A stretch of 64,000 nt of DNA from Aeromonas lusitana (GCF_002812985.1 NZ_PGCP01000036.1:62001-126000); one strand, 5' to 3'; positions 1-10,640 are shown, numbered from the stretch's first letter. The notes: generated by a model from the sequence alone, not told the origin. Made by a program: numbers and translations.

Positions 1-1
1 C

Positions 2-97
2 GAGCCCCTGATCCGGGTGATGGTGGAGGGTGAGCACGAACAGCAAGTGGTGGATATGGCAAATCGCATTGCCAAGCAGGTCGAATCGGCGTTTTAA
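2..97 (+). CDS. glmM: Phosphoglucosamine mutase, C-terminal end (partial)
   Basis: The last 31 codons of GlmM, whose start lies left of the window. The visible tail includes EPLIRVMVEGE, the phosphate-binding segment near the C terminus of this family, and ends KQVESAF. GlmM converts glucosamine-6-phosphate to glucosamine-1-phosphate on the way to UDP-GlcNAc for peptidoglycan and LPS. The neighbours secG, tRNA-Leu, tRNA-Met and rimP-nusA match the E. coli glmM locus, which supports the call. Only the tail can be judged. Confidence 0.9.
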   Translation, partial: EPLIRVMVEGEHEQQVVDMANRIAKQVESAF

Positions 98-109
98 TGA
101 GCGAAAGGG

Positions 110-125
110 GCGGCTTTTTAGCCGC
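110..125 (+). terminator. Short hairpin after glmM
   Basis: A 6-bp stem (GCGGCT/AGCCGC) with a TTTT loop lies just after the glmM stop codon. The stem is not followed by a clean T-run, so it is at best a weak terminator or a stabilising hairpin between glmM and tpiA. Confidence 0.4.
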
Positions 126-228
126 TCTGTTCGTATCTTGTTCAAACGATTCGAAAATTCAAAAATAGCACTTGTCAGCTGAGCATCCTCTGGATATTAT
201 CAGCCCCGCTTTCGCAAGGGAGTTGCCG

Positions 229-993
229 ATGGGACATCGCAAGCCGTTTGTAGCCGCCAACTGGAAGTTACACGGTAGTAGGTCGCAGTTAGAACAGTTT
301 ACGAGCCAGTGTCTGAAGGGCATTGATGAGCGAGTAGATGTGGTTTTGTGTCCATCTCATGTGCATCTCGACTTCACGGCCGCTCTGCTTAATGAGCAAA
401 GGGTAATGAAGTTGGGGGCTCAGAATGTGAGCCAGCACCGACAAGGCGCTTATACGGGTGAAGTCTCGTGTGAGATGTTGGTCGAGGCAGGGTGTCGCTA
501 CGTTATCGTAGGGCACTCCGAGCGCAGGCGTCTCTTTGGTGAGACCAGTTTTATCGTCGCGGAGAAGTTCGCGGCAGTCAGAGCGGCAGGCTTGATTCCC
601 ATCCTCTGTTTGGGTGAATCGGGTGCGGCGAGACAGGCGAGAAGAACCTTCGAGGTGATCGCCGAAGAGCTGGATATCGTCATAGAGAAAAATGGTGCGA
701 TGGCTTTCGATAATGCTATCATCGCCTACGAGCCGATTTGGGCTGTAGGCACAGGTAAATGCGCCACACCCGAGCAGGCACAAGAGGTTCATTCCTTTAT
801 TCGTGGTCGCTTGGCGGAGGATACTCCGGTAATAGGTGAGAAAGTCAGAATCATCTATGGTGGGAGTGTGACGCCGGCCAATGCGCGAGATTTGTTTGCC
901 CAGCCCGACATTGATGGCGGTCTGATCGGCGGTGCGAGTCTCGATGACACTGCGTTTTTAGGAATCGTTGAAGCGGCAAAGGGTGAAAGTTAA
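229..993 (+). CDS. tpiA: Triosephosphate isomerase
   Basis: Interconverts dihydroxyacetone phosphate and glyceraldehyde-3-phosphate in cytosolic glycolysis. The 254-residue product has the usual family length and all catalytic residues: NWK near the N terminus (Lys13), the GHSERR motif (His96) and AYEPIWAVGTG (Glu167), followed by phosphate-binding YGGSV and GLIGGAS. The ATG at 229 is chosen because AAGGGAG lies about 6 nt upstream and homologues start there; an upstream TTG at 172 would add 19 unlikely residues. It sits between glmM and secG as in Pseudomonas. Its codons look less GC-biased than those of the downstream genes, and the protein is clearly diverged from the E. coli type. A second tpiA elsewhere in the genome is possible. 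Confidence 0.93.
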   Translation: MGHRKPFVAANWKLHGSRSQLEQFTSQCLKGIDERVDVVLCPSHVHLDFTAALLNEQRVMKLGAQNVSQHRQGAYTGEVSCEMLVEAGCRYVIVGHSERRRLFGETSFIVAEKFAAVRAAGLIPILCLGESGAARQARRTFEVIAEELDIVIEKNGAMAFDNAIIAYEPIWAVGTGKCATPEQAQEVHSFIRGRLAEDTPVIGEKVRIIYGGSVTPANARDLFAQPDIDGGLIGGASLDDTAFLGIVEAAKGES

Positions 994-1320
994 ATGTACG
1001 AGATTCTTTTGGTCGTTTATCTGCTGGTATCGCTGGCTCTGATTGGTCTGGTGATGATTCAGCAAGGTAAAGGGGCTGATATGGGCGCCTCCTTCGGCGC
1101 AGGGGCATCGAATACCGTATTCGGCTCCGGTGGTTCAGGCAGCTTCCTGACCCGCACAACTGCAATTTTGGCCACTCTGTTCTTTTTGATTAGCTTGGTG
1201 CTTGGCTCCATGTCTAGCAACAAGGTGAAACAGGGTAGCGAATGGGAAAATCTGCAACAGACTCAACAAGTTGAGCAGACTAAAGCGCCAGTGAAGAAAG
1301 ATACTGACGTTCCCGAATAA
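994..1320 (+). CDS. secG: Protein translocase subunit SecG
   Basis: Small inner-membrane subunit of the SecYEG channel, assisting SecA-driven protein export. The 108-residue sequence starts MYEILLVVYLL and has two hydrophobic helices (about residues 2-21 and 53-71) joined by the conserved MIQQGKGADMGASFG segment and a Gly/Ser-rich loop. The C-terminal tail is polar and charged, as is usual for SecG. The ATG directly abuts the tpiA stop codon, so the two genes are probably co-transcribed and translationally coupled. Both tRNA genes follow immediately, as in E. coli. Confidence 0.96.
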   Translation: MYEILLVVYLLVSLALIGLVMIQQGKGADMGASFGAGASNTVFGSGGSGSFLTRTTAILATLFFLISLVLGSMSSNKVKQGSEWENLQQTQQVEQTKAPVKKDTDVPE

Positions 1321-1329
1321 AGAGTTTTT

Positions 1330-1414
1330 GCCGTGGTGGTGGAATTGGTAGACACGCTATCTTGAGGGGGTAGTGCTCTAGGGTGTGCGGGTTCGAGTCC
1401 CGCCCACGGCACCA
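1330..1414 (+). tRNA. leuU: tRNA-Leu (anticodon GAG)
   Basis: An 85-nt class II tRNA with 7-bp acceptor stem GCCGTGG/CCACGGC, encoded CCA end, T-arm GGTTCGAGTCC and a variable arm. The anticodon stem CTATC/GGTAG closes loop TTGAGGG, giving anticodon GAG at about 1364-1366. It begins 9 nt after secG and probably derives from the secG transcript. The position matches leuU in E. coli. Confidence 0.96.
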
Positions 1415-1461
1415 ATTAAGCAGTGAACTCGGGCAACCGAGTGTATTATAGCCAGTCAGTC

Positions 1462-1490
1462 TTGTGTGACGAGAATGAAGTGGCTATAAT
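1462..1490 (+). promoter_or_regulatory. Sigma70 promoter for initiator tRNA and the rimP-nusA operon
   Basis: TTGTGT at 1462-1467 and a perfect TATAAT at 1485-1490 are separated by 17 nt, ending 16 nt before the mature tRNA-Met. A promoter here matches the known start of the metY-rimP-nusA-infB operon in E. coli. Confidence 0.8.
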
Positions 1491-1506
1491 CTCGCACGAT
1501 TTCGGA

Positions 1507-1583
<77 letters not shown>

Positions 1584-1648
1584 AATTTCACGCATTTCCT
1601 ACGCTCAGGAAGGCGGTCGCTGCGAGGCGACAATCAGGGTAAAGCGCC

Positions 1649-1676
1649 AAGCCCCGATTTGATATCGGGGCTTTTT
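1649..1676 (+). terminator. Rho-independent terminator or attenuator between tRNA-fMet and rimP
   Basis: A 10-bp perfect stem AAGCCCCGAT/ATCGGGGCTT with a 5-nt loop is followed by TTTTT. It lies between the tRNA and rimP, so it probably lets only part of the tRNA [14 protein letters not shown] into the nusA operon. NusA can influence such readthrough, so autoregulation is plausible but not shown here. Confidence 0.8.
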
Positions 1677-1749
1677 GTTATGTGCGATTTACTCTGAATC
1701 GATCTCTATCTGGGCTATATGCCCTTTTTTTGTTTTTCGGAGGGTGACT

Positions 1750-2208
1750 TTGGCTACGTTGGAACAACGTTTGACCGATCTGCTCGAGGCTCCGGTCGTT
1801 GCCTTGGGTTTTGAACTTTGGGGTGTCGAGTTTATCCGTGCGGGTAAGCATTCGACCCTGCGCGTTTTCATCGACAGCGAGCAAGGTGTGACGGTGGAAG
1901 ACTGTGCCGAGGTGAGCCGCCAGGTTGGCGCCATCATGGACGTTGAAGATCCCATCACCGAGGAGTACTTCCTGGAAGTCTCTTCCCCCGGTCTGGATCG
2001 TCCCCTGTTCAAGGTTGCCCAGTTCGAAAAATACGTTGGCCAAGAGGCGGCGGTTTCGCTTCGGATGGCAACAAACAACCGCCGCAAGTTCAAAGGCGTA
2101 ATCAAAGCCGTGCAGGGGGACATGATCATCCTGACGGTAGATGGTAAGGACGAGGTGTTGGCTTTCACCAATATCCAAAAAGCGAACATAGTGCCGAACT
2201 TTGGTTAA
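1750..2208 (+). CDS. rimP: Ribosome maturation factor RimP
   Basis: Cytosolic factor needed for 30S subunit maturation. The 152-residue product has the RimP order: N-terminal domain with [12 protein letters not shown] and [10 protein letters not shown], the DVEDPI segment, the diagnostic [12 protein letters not shown] motif, and a C-terminal SH3-like domain ending [11 protein letters not shown]. The TTG at 1750 is chosen because GGAGGG lies 5 nt upstream and the protein then begins MATLEQRL like its homologues; the frame is open further upstream but that part overlaps the terminator. It is the first gene of the rimP-nusA-infB group, 14 nt from nusA. Confidence 0.95.
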   Translation: MATLEQRLTDLLEAPVVALGFELWGVEFIRAGKHSTLRVFIDSEQGVTVEDCAEVSRQVGAIMDVEDPITEEYFLEVSSPGLDRPLFKVAQFEKYVGQEAAVSLRMATNNRRKFKGVIKAVQGDMIILTVDGKDEVLAFTNIQKANIVPNFG

Positions 2209-2222
2209 CGAGGCTATCGGAT

Positions 2223-3725
2223 ATGAATAAAGAGATTTTGCTGGTCGTTGACGCTGTGTCCAACGAGAAAGCTGTCCCCCGCGAGAAAATTTTCCAGGCT
2301 CTGGAGACTGCGCTGGCGACTGCGACCAAGAAAAAATACGAAGGCGAGATTGAAGTTCGGGTTGAGATCGATCGCAAGACCGGTGACTACGACACTTACC
2401 GCCGCTGGGTTGTCATCGCCGATCAAGCCGCGATGGAAAACCCTTATGCCGAAATTACCCTGGAAGCCGCTCAGATCGAGCAGCCGGATATCCAGCTCGG
2501 CGACTATGTAGAAGACCAGATTGATTCTGTTACCTTCGACCGCATCACCACCCAGACCGCCAAGCAGGTTATCGTGCAGAAAGTGCGCGAAGCCGAGCGT
2601 TCCCAAGTCGTTGACCAGTTCAAGGACAAGGAAGGCACCATCATCAGCGGTGTGGTCAAGAAGAGCAACCGTGACAACGTGATCCTGGACTTGGGCAGCA
2701 ACGCCGAAGCCGTGATTTTCCGTGATGACATGCTGCCGCGCGAGACCTTCCGTCCGGGCGACCGCATCCGTGGTCTGCTCTACGCCGTGCGCCCGGAAGC
2801 CCGTGGCTCCCAGCTGTTCGTCAGCCGCTCCAGCCCTGACTTCCTCAAAGAGCTGTTCCGCATCGAAGTGCCGGAAATCGGCGAAGAGATGATCGAAATC
2901 ATGGGCGCCGCCCGTGACCCGGGTTCCCGCGCCAAGATCGCGGTCAAGACCAACGATCGTCGTATCGACCCGATCGGTGCCTGTATCGGCATGCGTGGTG
3001 CTCGCGTACAAGCCGTCTCCGCCGAGCTGAGCGGTGAGCGCGCCGACATCGTCCTGTACGATGACAACCCCGCTCAATACGTGATCAATGCCATGGCGCC
3101 GGCCGATGTGGCCTCCATCATCGTCGATGAAGACAACCACACCATGGACATCGCCGTGGAAGCCGCCAACCTGGCCCAGGCCATCGGTCGCAACGGTCAG
3201 AACGTGCGTCTGGCGTCCCAGCTGACCGGTTGGGAGCTGAACGTCATGACCGTTGAGGACATGCGTGCCAAGCACCAGGCCGAGAACGATCGGATCCTGA
3301 CCCTGTTCACCAGCGCTCTGGACATCGACGACGATTTCGCCAGCCTGCTGATGGAAGAAGGTTTCTCCACCCTGGAAGAAATTGCCTTCGTACCCGTCAA
3401 CGAGCTGCTGGCCATCGACGGTCTGGACGAAGACATGGTGGAAGAGCTGCGCAAGCGTGCCAAGGATGTGTTGACCACCAAGGCCCTGGCCAAAGAAGAG
3501 TCCTTCGATGGCGTAGAGCCTTCCGAAGACCTGCTCAATCTGGCTGGCCTCAGCCGCGACATGGCCTATGCCTTGGCCGCCCGCGGTATCGGCACCCTGG
3601 AAGATTTGGCAGAGCAAGGTATCGATGACCTTGCCGAGATTGAAGAGCTGACCGCCGAGAAGGCAGGTGAGCTGATTATGGCTGCTCGCAATATCTGTTG
3701 GTTCGGAGAAGAGCAGTCTAGTTAA
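2223..3725 (+). CDS. nusA: Transcription termination/antitermination factor NusA
   Basis: RNA polymerase-binding factor controlling pausing, intrinsic and Rho termination, and antitermination. The 500-residue product has the full proteobacterial layout: N-terminal RNAP-binding domain (1-130), S1 domain (about 135-200), two KH domains (about 230-345, with [13 protein letters not shown] and [12 protein letters not shown]) and two acidic C-terminal AR repeats (about 360-495). Length matches E. coli (495). It lies between rimP and infB with short gaps in the conserved operon. Confidence 0.97.
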   Translation: MNKEILLVVDAVSNEKAVPREKIFQALETALATATKKKYEGEIEVRVEIDRKTGDYDTYRRWVVIADQAAMENPYAEITLEAAQIEQPDIQLGDYVEDQIDSVTFDRITTQTAKQVIVQKVREAERSQVVDQFKDKEGTIISGVVKKSNRDNVILDLGSNAEAVIFRDDMLPRETFRPGDRIRGLLYAVRPEARGSQLFVSRSSPDFLKELFRIEVPEIGEEMIEIMGAARDPGSRAKIAVKTNDRRIDPIGACIGMRGARVQAVSAELSGERADIVLYDDNPAQYVINAMAPADVASIIVDEDNHTMDIAVEAANLAQAIGRNGQNVRLASQLTGWELNVMTVEDMRAKHQAENDRILTLFTSALDIDDDFASLLMEEGFSTLEEIAFVPVNELLAIDGLDEDMVEELRKRAKDVLTTKALAKEESFDGVEPSEDLLNLAGLSRDMAYALAARGIGTLEDLAEQGIDDLAEIEELTAEKAGELIMAARNICWFGEEQSS

Positions 3726-3745
3726 GATCAAACGGAGGAAAATGA

Positions 3746-6448
3746 ATGGCAGAAGTATCAGTCAAACAACTTGCCACTGACATCGACACGCCGGTTGATC
3801 GTCTTCTCCAGCAGTTTGTCGATGCCGGTATCAGCAAGAGCAAGGCCGACGACCTGGTCAGCGAGTCTGAGAAACAGACTCTGCTGGCGCACTTGAAAAA
3901 ACAGCATGGAGGTGACGAGGTCGCCGCACCTGCCCGCATGACTTTGCAGCGCAAGACCAAGAGCACCATCAGTGTTCAGGGGACCGGCGGCAAGAACAAA
4001 GAAGTGCAGGTAGAAGTGCGTAAGACTCGCACCTATGTAAAACGCTCGGCGCTGGAAGATGAACAGCGTCAGGCGGAAGCCGAGGAAACAGCGCGTTTGG
4101 AAGCAGAAGAAAAAGCTCGTCACGAGGCCGAAAACAAGGCCCGTCTCGACGCTGAAGAGAAGGCTCGCCGTGAGGCTGAGCAGGCTCGTCGTGAAGCTGA
4201 GGAAAAGGCGCGGATCGAGGCACAATCAAAGGCTCGACAGGCTCCACAGCCCGCCAAAGTAGCCGCTAGCACAGCTCAGCAAGAGGCAGAAAAGATGGCC
4301 AAGCGCGAAGCAGAAGAACTGAAGCGCCAACAGGAACAAACAGCCTTGACCAAGGCTGAAGAACTCGCCGCGAAGAAAGCCGAAGAGGCTCGCATCATGG
4401 CGGAACAGAATGCCGGCCGCTGGGCCGAAGAAGAGGCCGCTCGCGCCAAAGAGAGCAGCGATTACCATCTGACCACCAACAAGCACGCGCAAGCGGCTGA
4501 AGATGAGTTGGATCGTAAGGAAGAGACCAGCCGTCGCACGGCTGCCGCTGCCAAGGCGCCGAAGAAAGCCACTCGTCGCGACGATGATCGCAACGATCGC
4601 AACTCCCGTGATCCCCGTGCCCGTAAAGGCAAGCGCGGCAAGGTTGCTACCCCGAACGCCATGAAGCACGGCTTCAACAAGCCGGCGGCCGTGGTCAACC
4701 GTGACGTGGTGATCGGCGAGACCATCACTGTGGCCGAGCTGGCCAACAAGATGGCCGTCAAGGGTGTCGAAGTCATCAAGGCGATGATGAAGATGGGTGC
4801 CATGGCCACCATCAACCAGGTGATCGATCAGGAAACTGCTCAGCTGGTCGCCGAAGAGATGGGCCACAAGGTGTTGCTGCGTCGTGAGAACGAGCTGGAA
4901 GAGGCGGTACTGTCCGATCGTGACGAGACCTCCGAAGCCAAGCCGCGCGCGCCGGTTGTGACCATCATGGGTCACGTCGACCACGGTAAGACCTCCCTGC
5001 TGGACTACATCCGCAAGGCCAAGGTTGCCGCGGGCGAAGCCGGTGGTATTACCCAGCACATCGGTGCTTACCACGTCGAAACCGACAGTGGCATGATCAC
5101 CTTCCTGGATACCCCGGGTCACGCAGCCTTTACCTCCATGCGTGCTCGTGGTGCCAAGTCCACTGACATAGTGGTACTGGTTGTGGCGGCGGATGACGGC
5201 GTCATGCCGCAGACCATCGAAGCCATCCAGCACGCCAAGGCGGCTGAAGTGCCTATCGTGGTTGCGGTCAACAAGATCGACAAACCCGAAGCGGATCCGG
5301 ATCGCGTCAAGACCGAGCTGGCCCGTTACAACGTCATGTCCGAAGACTGGGGTGGCGATAGCCAGTTTGTACACGTCTCCGCCAAGTCTGGCGAAGGCAT
5401 CGACGATCTGCTGGAAGCCATCCTGATCCAGTCCGAAGTACTGGAGCTGAAAGCGGTGGTCGATGGCATGGCCAACGGCGTCGTGATCGAGTCCTTCCTG
5501 GACAAGGGTCGTGGTCCGGTTGCCACCGTGCTGGTACAAGAAGGTACCCTGCGCCAGGGCGACATCGTGCTGTGTGGTCTGGAATACGGTCGTATCCGTG
5601 CCATGCGTGACGAACTGGGTCGCGAGATCAAGGAAGCGGGTCCGTCCCTGCCGGTCGAGATCCTGGGTCTGTCCGGGGTGCCGTCTGCCGGTGACGAAGC
5701 CACCGTCGTACGTGATGAGAAGAAGGCCCGTGAAGTGGCACTCTATCGTCAGGGCAAGTTCCGCGACGTCAAGCTGGCACGCCAGCAGAAGGCCAAGCTG
5801 GAAAACATGTTCGCCAACATGACCGAGGGCGAAGTGTCCGAAGTGAATGTGGTGATCAAGGCCGACGTACAGGGTTCCGTGCAAGCCATCTGCGATGCGC
5901 TGGTGCAGCTCTCCACCGACGAGGTCAAGGTCAAGATCGTGGGCTCCGGCGTGGGTGGTATCACCGAAACCGACGCCACCCTGGCGGCTGCTTCCAGTGC
6001 GATCCTGGTGGGCTTCAACGTCCGTGCCGACGCCTCTGCTCGCAAGGTCATCGATGCCGAGAGCCTGGATCTGCGTTACTACTCCGTCATCTATGATCTG
6101 ATCGACGAAGTGAAGCAGGCCATGAGCGGCAAGCTGGCCCCTGAGTATCGTCAGGAGATCATCGGTCTGGCTGAAGTACGTAGCGTCTTCAAGTCACCGA
6201 AGTTCGGCGCCGTTGCCGGCTGTATGGTCACCGAAGGTGTGGTCAAGCGCTCCAACCGTATCCGTGTTCTGCGTGAGAACGTGGTCATCTTCGAAGGCGA
6301 GCTGGAATCCCTGCGCCGCTTCAAGGACGACGTCAACGAAGTCCGCAACGGTTACGAGTGTGGTATCGCGGTCAAGAACTACAACGACGTGCGAGAAGGC
6401 GACCAGATCGAAGTTTACGAGACTGTTGTCATTCAGCGGACTCTGTAA
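3746..6448 (+). CDS. infB: Translation initiation factor IF-2
   Basis: GTPase that brings fMet-tRNA to the 30S subunit and promotes subunit joining. The 900-residue product begins with an IF2 N-terminal domain ([24 protein letters not shown]), then a long charged Ala/Glu/Arg/Lys-rich helical region (about 110-290), a second IF2_N module, and the G domain from about residue 400: [10 protein letters not shown] (G1), DTPGH (G3), NKID (G4). Domains II, III and the fMet-tRNA-binding C2 domain follow. Start ATG has GGAGG 7 nt upstream. Slightly longer than E. coli IF2 (890). Internal starts giving shorter forms, as known in E. coli, were not resolved. Confidence 0.97.
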   Translation: MAEVSVKQLATDIDTPVDRLLQQFVDAGISKSKADDLVSESEKQTLLAHLKKQHGGDEVAAPARMTLQRKTKSTISVQGTGGKNKEVQVEVRKTRTYVKRSALEDEQRQAEAEETARLEAEEKARHEAENKARLDAEEKARREAEQARREAEEKARIEAQSKARQAPQPAKVAASTAQQEAEKMAKREAEELKRQQEQTALTKAEELAAKKAEEARIMAEQNAGRWAEEEAARAKESSDYHLTTNKHAQAAEDELDRKEETSRRTAAAAKAPKKATRRDDDRNDRNSRDPRARKGKRGKVATPNAMKHGFNKPAAVVNRDVVIGETITVAELANKMAVKGVEVIKAMMKMGAMATINQVIDQETAQLVAEEMGHKVLLRRENELEEAVLSDRDETSEAKPRAPVVTIMGHVDHGKTSLLDYIRKAKVAAGEAGGITQHIGAYHVETDSGMITFLDTPGHAAFTSMRARGAKSTDIVVLVVAADDGVMPQTIEAIQHAKAAEVPIVVAVNKIDKPEADPDRVKTELARYNVMSEDWGGDSQFVHVSAKSGEGIDDLLEAILIQSEVLELKAVVDGMANGVVIESFLDKGRGPVATVLVQEGTLRQGDIVLCGLEYGRIRAMRDELGREIKEAGPSLPVEILGLSGVPSAGDEATVVRDEKKAREVALYRQGKFRDVKLARQQKAKLENMFANMTEGEVSEVNVVIKADVQGSVQAICDALVQLSTDEVKVKIVGSGVGGITETDATLAAASSAILVGFNVRADASARKVIDAESLDLRYYSVIYDLIDEVKQAMSGKLAPEYRQEIIGLAEVRSVFKSPKFGAVAGCMVTEGVVKRSNRIRVLRENVVIFEGELESLRRFKDDVNEVRNGYECGIAVKNYNDVREGDQIEVYETVVIQRTL

Positions 6449-6468
6449 GCCGAGCATTAGACAAAATA

Positions 6469-6488
6469 GGGGGCTGCGGCCCCCTTTT
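6469..6488 (+). terminator. Intra-operon hairpin with T-run after infB
   Basis: A 6-bp stem GGGGGC/GCCCCC with TGCG loop is followed by TTTT, 20 nt after the infB stop and before rbfA. It probably reduces expression of rbfA-truB relative to infB or marks a processing point. Confidence 0.65.
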
Positions 6489-6503
6489 ATCGCAGGATAG
6501 AAT

Positions 6504-6938
6504 ATGGCCAGAGAATTCAGCCGGACCCGTCGGGTCGGGCAGCAGATCCAGCGTGAAATCGCGCTCATTCTGCAGCGTGAGGTGAAAGACCCGCGCATCG
6601 GCATGGTGACCGTTTCCGATGTGGAAGTGTCCAAGGATCTGAACTATGCCAAGATTTACGTCACCTTCTTGCAGCTGGAGAATGACGCCGAGCGCATCGC
6701 AGAAGGGCTCAAGGGCCTGACCGAAGCCGCCGGTTACATCCGCAGCCTGCTGGGCAGCGCCATGCGTCTGCGGGTGGTGCCGGAGCTGCGTTTCTACTAC
6801 GACCAGACCCTGGTCGAGGGGATGCGTCTCTCCAACCTGGTGACCAACACTGTGCGTGAAGACAAGCGTCGCATGACCGAAGCCGGTCGTGATGAAGACG
6901 AAGCCGCACCGGATGATACTACTGAGGACAAAGCCTGA
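6504..6938 (+). CDS. rbfA: Ribosome-binding factor A
   Basis: Cold-shock-linked assembly factor that binds the 30S subunit near the 5' end of 16S rRNA. The 144-residue product contains the KH-like RbfA fold, with [37 protein letters not shown] cut here into its core motif DPRIGMVTV, and the conserved [13 protein letters not shown] charged, acidic C-terminal tail makes it a little longer than E. coli RbfA (133). The stop is one base before truB ATG, indicating translational coupling. Confidence 0.95.
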   Translation: MAREFSRTRRVGQQIQREIALILQREVKDPRIGMVTVSDVEVSKDLNYAKIYVTFLQLENDAERIAEGLKGLTEAAGYIRSLLGSAMRLRVVPELRFYYDQTLVEGMRLSNLVTNTVREDKRRMTEAGRDEDEAAPDDTTEDKA

Positions 6939-6939
6939 G

Positions 6940-7899
6940 ATGTCTCGAAGACGTCGTTTCAAGGGCCGTGACGTACACGGTATCCTGCTGCTGGACAAGC
7001 CGACCGGCCTGACTTCCAACGATGTGTTGCAGAAGGTCAAGCGTATCTACAACGCAGCCAAGGCCGGCCACACCGGCGCCCTGGACCCGCTGGCAACCGG
7101 CATGCTGCCGATCTGCCTCGGCGAAGCCACCAAGTTCTCCCAGTATCTGCTGGAAGCGGACAAGCGCTATGAGGTGACCGCCAAGCTCGGCGAGCGCACC
7201 AACACCAGCGACTCCGACGGCGAGGTGGTCTCCACCCGGCCGGTGAACGTGGCCGTGGGCACCCTGATCGAGTCACTGGACCAGTTCCGTGGCCCCATCA
7301 TGCAGGTGCCGTCCATGTACTCCGCCCTCAAGCACAACGGTCGCCCGCTCTACGAGTACGCCCGTGAAGGCATCGAGATCGAGCGCGAAGCCCGTCCGAT
7401 CACCGTATTCGAACTCAAACTGCTGAGCTTCGAAGGGGACGAGGTGCGTCTCGAGGTGCATTGCAGCAAGGGTACCTACATTCGCTCCCTGGTGGACGAT
7501 CTGGGGGAAGTGTTGGGCTGTGGCGCTCACGTCACCCAGCTGCGCCGTACCCAGGTGGCCAGTTATCCCTATGAGCGGATGCTGACCCTGGATCAGCTCG
7601 AGTGCATCTTCGAGCAGGCCAAGGCCGAGAGCATTCCGCCGCGTGAACAGCTGGATCCTTTGCTGTTGCCGATGGATACCGCTGTAGCTGCGCTGCCCGA
7701 GGTGAACATGCTGGCGGCGGTGGCCGCCTACGTGAACCAGGGTCAAGCCGTGCAGGTTGCAGGCAGCCCGAACAGTGGCCAGGTCCGCATGACGGTCGGT
7801 CCGGAGCGTGAGTTCATCGGCGTCGGCGAAATCGATGACGAAGGACGCGTGGCGCCCAAGCGACTGGTGCGTTACCACGACGAACACGACGAGGAGTGA
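6940..7899 (+). CDS. truB: tRNA pseudouridine(55) synthase TruB
   Basis: Makes pseudouridine at position 55 in the T-loop of tRNAs. The 319-residue product starts [14 protein letters not shown] and has the catalytic motif [15 protein letters not shown] (catalytic Asp), the YSALK segment, the [15 protein letters not shown] motif and a C-terminal PUA-like domain with [14 protein letters not shown]. The ATG at 6940, one base past the rbfA stop, is preferred to an upstream in-frame start because homologues begin there. Length matches E. coli (314). Confidence 0.96.
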   Translation: MSRRRRFKGRDVHGILLLDKPTGLTSNDVLQKVKRIYNAAKAGHTGALDPLATGMLPICLGEATKFSQYLLEADKRYEVTAKLGERTNTSDSDGEVVSTRPVNVAVGTLIESLDQFRGPIMQVPSMYSALKHNGRPLYEYAREGIEIEREARPITVFELKLLSFEGDEVRLEVHCSKGTYIRSLVDDLGEVLGCGAHVTQLRRTQVASYPYERMLTLDQLECIFEQAKAESIPPREQLDPLLLPMDTAVAALPEVNMLAAVAAYVNQGQAVQVAGSPNSGQVRMTVGPEREFIGVGEIDDEGRVAPKRLVRYHDEHDEE

Positions 7900-7929
7900 T
7901 CCTCAGGCGGTATCGGCGTGTCTTTCTCG

Positions 7930-7958
7930 TTGCGTAAAGGGGCGGGGACGATTATGAT
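7930..7958 (+). promoter_or_regulatory. Sigma70 promoter for rpsO
   Basis: TTGCGT at 7930-7935 and TATGAT at 7953-7958 with a 17-nt spacer lie 70 nt before rpsO. The GC-rich spacer end (GGGGACGA) next to the -10 resembles the growth-rate-responsive discriminators of ribosomal-protein genes, which is an inference. Confidence 0.75.
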
Positions 7959-8027
7959 ACCGCCCTCATTTCACGGCTGAATTAGAGATTGGCTGTGAAC
8001 CTTTAAACACTCTACTGGAGTAACATC

Positions 8028-8297
8028 ATGTCTCTAAATGCTGAGATCAAAGCTTCCATCGTTGCTGACAACGCTCGCGCTGCCAACGACACCGGCTCCC
8101 CCGAAGTGCAGGTTGCCCTGCTGACTGCCCAGATCAACCATCTGCAAGGTCACTTCAAAGAGCACGCTAAAGATCACCACGGTCGTCGCGGTCTGCTGCG
8201 CATGGTTTCCCAGCGTCGTAAGCTGCTGGACTACCTGAAGCGTAAAGACGTTCAGCGTTACGCTGCGCTGATCGCCAAGCTGGGTCTGCGTCGTTAA
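8028..8297 (+). CDS. rpsO: 30S ribosomal protein S15
   Basis: Primary 16S rRNA-binding protein of the platform. The 89-residue product has exactly the E. coli length and near-identical core: [23 protein letters not shown], then [22 protein letters not shown], ending LGLRR. It has its own promoter and a strong terminator just downstream, as in E. coli where rpsO and pnp are partly co-transcribed. Translational autoregulation by S15 is known in E. coli; its pseudoknot was not checked here. Confidence 0.98.
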   Translation: MSLNAEIKASIVADNARAANDTGSPEVQVALLTAQINHLQGHFKEHAKDHHGRRGLLRMVSQRRKLLDYLKRKDVQRYAALIAKLGLRR

Positions 8298-8315
8298 TCG
8301 ACCATCAGATTTTGC

Positions 8316-8347
8316 AAAAAAGGGGAACCGCGAGGTTCCCCTTTTTT
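8316..8347 (+). terminator. Rho-independent terminator after rpsO
   Basis: Stem GGGGAACC/GGTTCCCC with GCGA loop, flanked by A6 and T6, ends about 50 nt after rpsO. It separates rpsO from pnp and resembles the E. coli t1 terminator. Confidence 0.92.
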
Positions 8348-8477
8348 ATTGACCGTTTCGAACCCACCACAAGGCGTTGCCTGCCTCACAGAATTTGTGT
8401 CCCCGCTTACCTTTTGGTTCGAATCAAGTATACTTGCACGCGAATTTAAAGCGCCAAATTGTAAAAAGGAAATTCAC

Positions 8478-10625
8478 GTGAATCCTATTGTAAAGTCATT
8501 CCAGTACGGTCAACACACCGTCACCCTGGAAACCGGTGTGATGGCCCGTCAAGCCACTGCGGCCGTCATGGTCAGCATGGACGATACCTGCGTATTTGTG
8601 ACCGTCGTTGGCAAGAAAGAGGCCGACCACGGCCGTGATTTCTTCCCGCTGACCGTCAACTACCAGGAGCGTACCTATGCTGCTGGTCGTATCCCGGGTG
8701 GTTTCTTCCGTCGTGAAGGCCGTCCGAGCGAAGGTGAGACCCTGATCTCCCGTCTGATCGACCGTCCTATTCGTCCGCTGTTCCCGGAAGGCTTCCTCAA
8801 TGAGGTTCAGGTGGTTGCCACCGTCATGTCCGTGAACCCGGCCGTGTCCCCTGACATCGTTGCCATGATCGGTGCCTCCGCGGCCCTGGCCATCTCCGGT
8901 ATCCCGTTCGGCGGCCCGATTGCTGCTGCCCGCGTGGGTTACATGAACGGTCAGTACGTGCTGAACCCGACCACCACCGAACTGCCGCAGAGCGATCTGG
9001 ATCTGGTGGTTGCCGGTACCGCCAACGCGGTACTGATGGTGGAATCCGAAGCGGCCATCCTGTCTGAAGAGACCATGCTGGGCGCCGTCGTCTACGGCCA
9101 CGAGCAGATGCAAGTGGTGATCAACGCCATCAACGAATTCGCCGCCGACGTGGGTACCCAGCCGTGGGATTGGACCCCGCCTGCCGTCAACGAAGCGCTG
9201 AAAGCAAAGGTTGCCGAACTGGCCACTGCCGAACTGGGTGAAGCCTACCGCATCACCGAGAAGGCCGTGCGTTATGCCGCCATCGGTGCCATCAAGTCCC
9301 GTGTGGTTGAACAAGTCATCGCCTCCGGCGTGGAAGACGATGCCAAGAAGATCGGCGAAGAGTTCCACAGCCTGGAAAGCCGTATCGTCCGTGGCCGTGT
9401 GGTCCGTGGCGAGCCGCGCATCGATGGTCGCGATCCGGAAATGATCCGCGCCCTGTCCGTCGGCACCGGCATCCTGCCGCGCGCTCACGGCTCCGCCCTG
9501 TTCACCCGTGGTGAGACTCAGGCCATCGTGGTTGCGACCCTGGGTACCGAGCGTGACGCCCAGAACATCGACGAACTGGCTGGCCACCGCGCCGACCGCT
9601 TCATGCTGCACTACAACTTCCCGCCGTACTGCGTCGGTGAAACCGGCATGATGGGTAGCCCGAAGCGTCGTGAAATCGGTCACGGTCGTCTGGCCAAGCG
9701 CGGCGTTGCTGCCGTTATGCCGAGCGCCGCCGAGTTCCCGTACGTGGTGCGCGTGGTGTCTGAAATCACCGAATCCAACGGTTCCTCCTCCATGGCTTCC
9801 GTCTGTGGCTCCTCCCTGGCGCTGATGGACGCGGGTGTGCCGATCAAGGCCTCCGTTGCCGGTATCGCCATGGGTCTGGTGAAGGAAGAAGAAGGTTTCG
9901 TCGTGCTGTCCGACATCCTGGGTGACGAAGATCACCTGGGCGACATGGACTTCAAGGTGGCCGGTACCACTCAAGGTATCACTGCCCTGCAGATGGACAT
10001 CAAGATCGAAGGCATCACCAAAGAGATCATGGAGATTGCCCTCAAGCAAGCCCGTGGTGCTCGCCTGCACATCCTGAAGGTCATGGACGAAGCCATCCAG
10101 GCTCCTCGTAGCGAGATCTCCGACTTCGCACCGCGCATCCACACCATCAAGATCAATCCTGAGAAGATCAAGGACGTGATCGGCAAGGGTGGTTCCGTGA
10201 TCCGTGCCCTGACCGAAGAGACCGGCACCAACATCGAGCTGGATGATGACGGTACCGTCCGCATCTCCGCCGTTGCCAACGAAGCCGCCATGGAAGCCAT
10301 TCGTCGTATCGAGGCCATCACCGCCGAGATCGAAGTGAACCGCATCTATGAAGGCAAGGTTGTGCGTCTGGCCGACTTCGGTGCCTTCGTCAACATCCTG
10401 CCGGGTAAAGACGGTCTGGTACACATCTCCCAGATCACCGATGCCCGCGTGCAGAACGTGGCCGACTTCCTGAAGATCGGTGACGTGGTGAAGGTGAAGG
10501 TACTGGAAGTGGATCGTCAAGGCCGTGTGCGCCTCTCCATCAAGGAAGCGAATGCACCGACCGAAGCCGCCGCTCCGGTTGCCGACGTGGCCGTTGCCGC
10601 CGTCGAAGAGCCGACTGCCGAATAA
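8478..10625 (+). CDS. pnp: Polyribonucleotide nucleotidyltransferase (PNPase)
   Basis: 3'-5' phosphorolytic exoribonuclease and degradosome component. The 715-residue product has the full layout: first RNase PH domain (about 1-210), alpha-helical linker, second RNase PH domain with [17 protein letters not shown] and [15 protein letters not shown] domain with [19 protein letters not shown], and S1 domain [25 protein letters not shown]. The GTG at 8478 is selected: AAAAGGA lies 8 nt upstream and homologues begin NPIV. The open frame further left overlaps the rpsO terminator. The C-terminal Ala/Pro/Glu tail is typical. Confidence 0.97.
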   Translation: MNPIVKSFQYGQHTVTLETGVMARQATAAVMVSMDDTCVFVTVVGKKEADHGRDFFPLTVNYQERTYAAGRIPGGFFRREGRPSEGETLISRLIDRPIRPLFPEGFLNEVQVVATVMSVNPAVSPDIVAMIGASAALAISGIPFGGPIAAARVGYMNGQYVLNPTTTELPQSDLDLVVAGTANAVLMVESEAAILSEETMLGAVVYGHEQMQVVINAINEFAADVGTQPWDWTPPAVNEALKAKVAELATAELGEAYRITEKAVRYAAIGAIKSRVVEQVIASGVEDDAKKIGEEFHSLESRIVRGRVVRGEPRIDGRDPEMIRALSVGTGILPRAHGSALFTRGETQAIVVATLGTERDAQNIDELAGHRADRFMLHYNFPPYCVGETGMMGSPKRREIGHGRLAKRGVAAVMPSAAEFPYVVRVVSEITESNGSSSMASVCGSSLALMDAGVPIKASVAGIAMGLVKEEEGFVVLSDILGDEDHLGDMDFKVAGTTQGITALQMDIKIEGITKEIMEIALKQARGARLHILKVMDEAIQAPRSEISDFAPRIHTIKINPEKIKDVIGKGGSVIRALTEETGTNIELDDDGTVRISAVANEAAMEAIRRIEAITAEIEVNRIYEGKVVRLADFGAFVNILPGKDGLVHISQITDARVQNVADFLKIGDVVKVKVLEVDRQGRVRLSIKEANAPTEAAAPVADVAVAAVEEPTAE

Positions 10626-10640
10626 GGCTGCCGTGCCGTG

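Noticed and set aside
2214-3731. 505-codon open frame antisense to nusA
   Set aside because: It mirrors nusA completely; the translation is rich in Gly/His/Asp/Val as expected for the complement of a GC-rich gene, and shows no domain. The same applies to long antisense frames over infB (4226-5884), pnp (8496-10520), leuS (41502-43202) and miaB (48195-49784).
4080-4450. Repeated Glu/Ala/Lys/Arg codons in infB as a DNA repeat array
   Set aside because: They encode the charged helical region normal for the IF2 N terminus and are not exact DNA repeats.
8414-8434. TTGGTT...TATACT as a pnp promoter
   Set aside because: The spacer is only 9 nt. The TATACT could be a -10, but no acceptable -35 was found at 16-18 nt.
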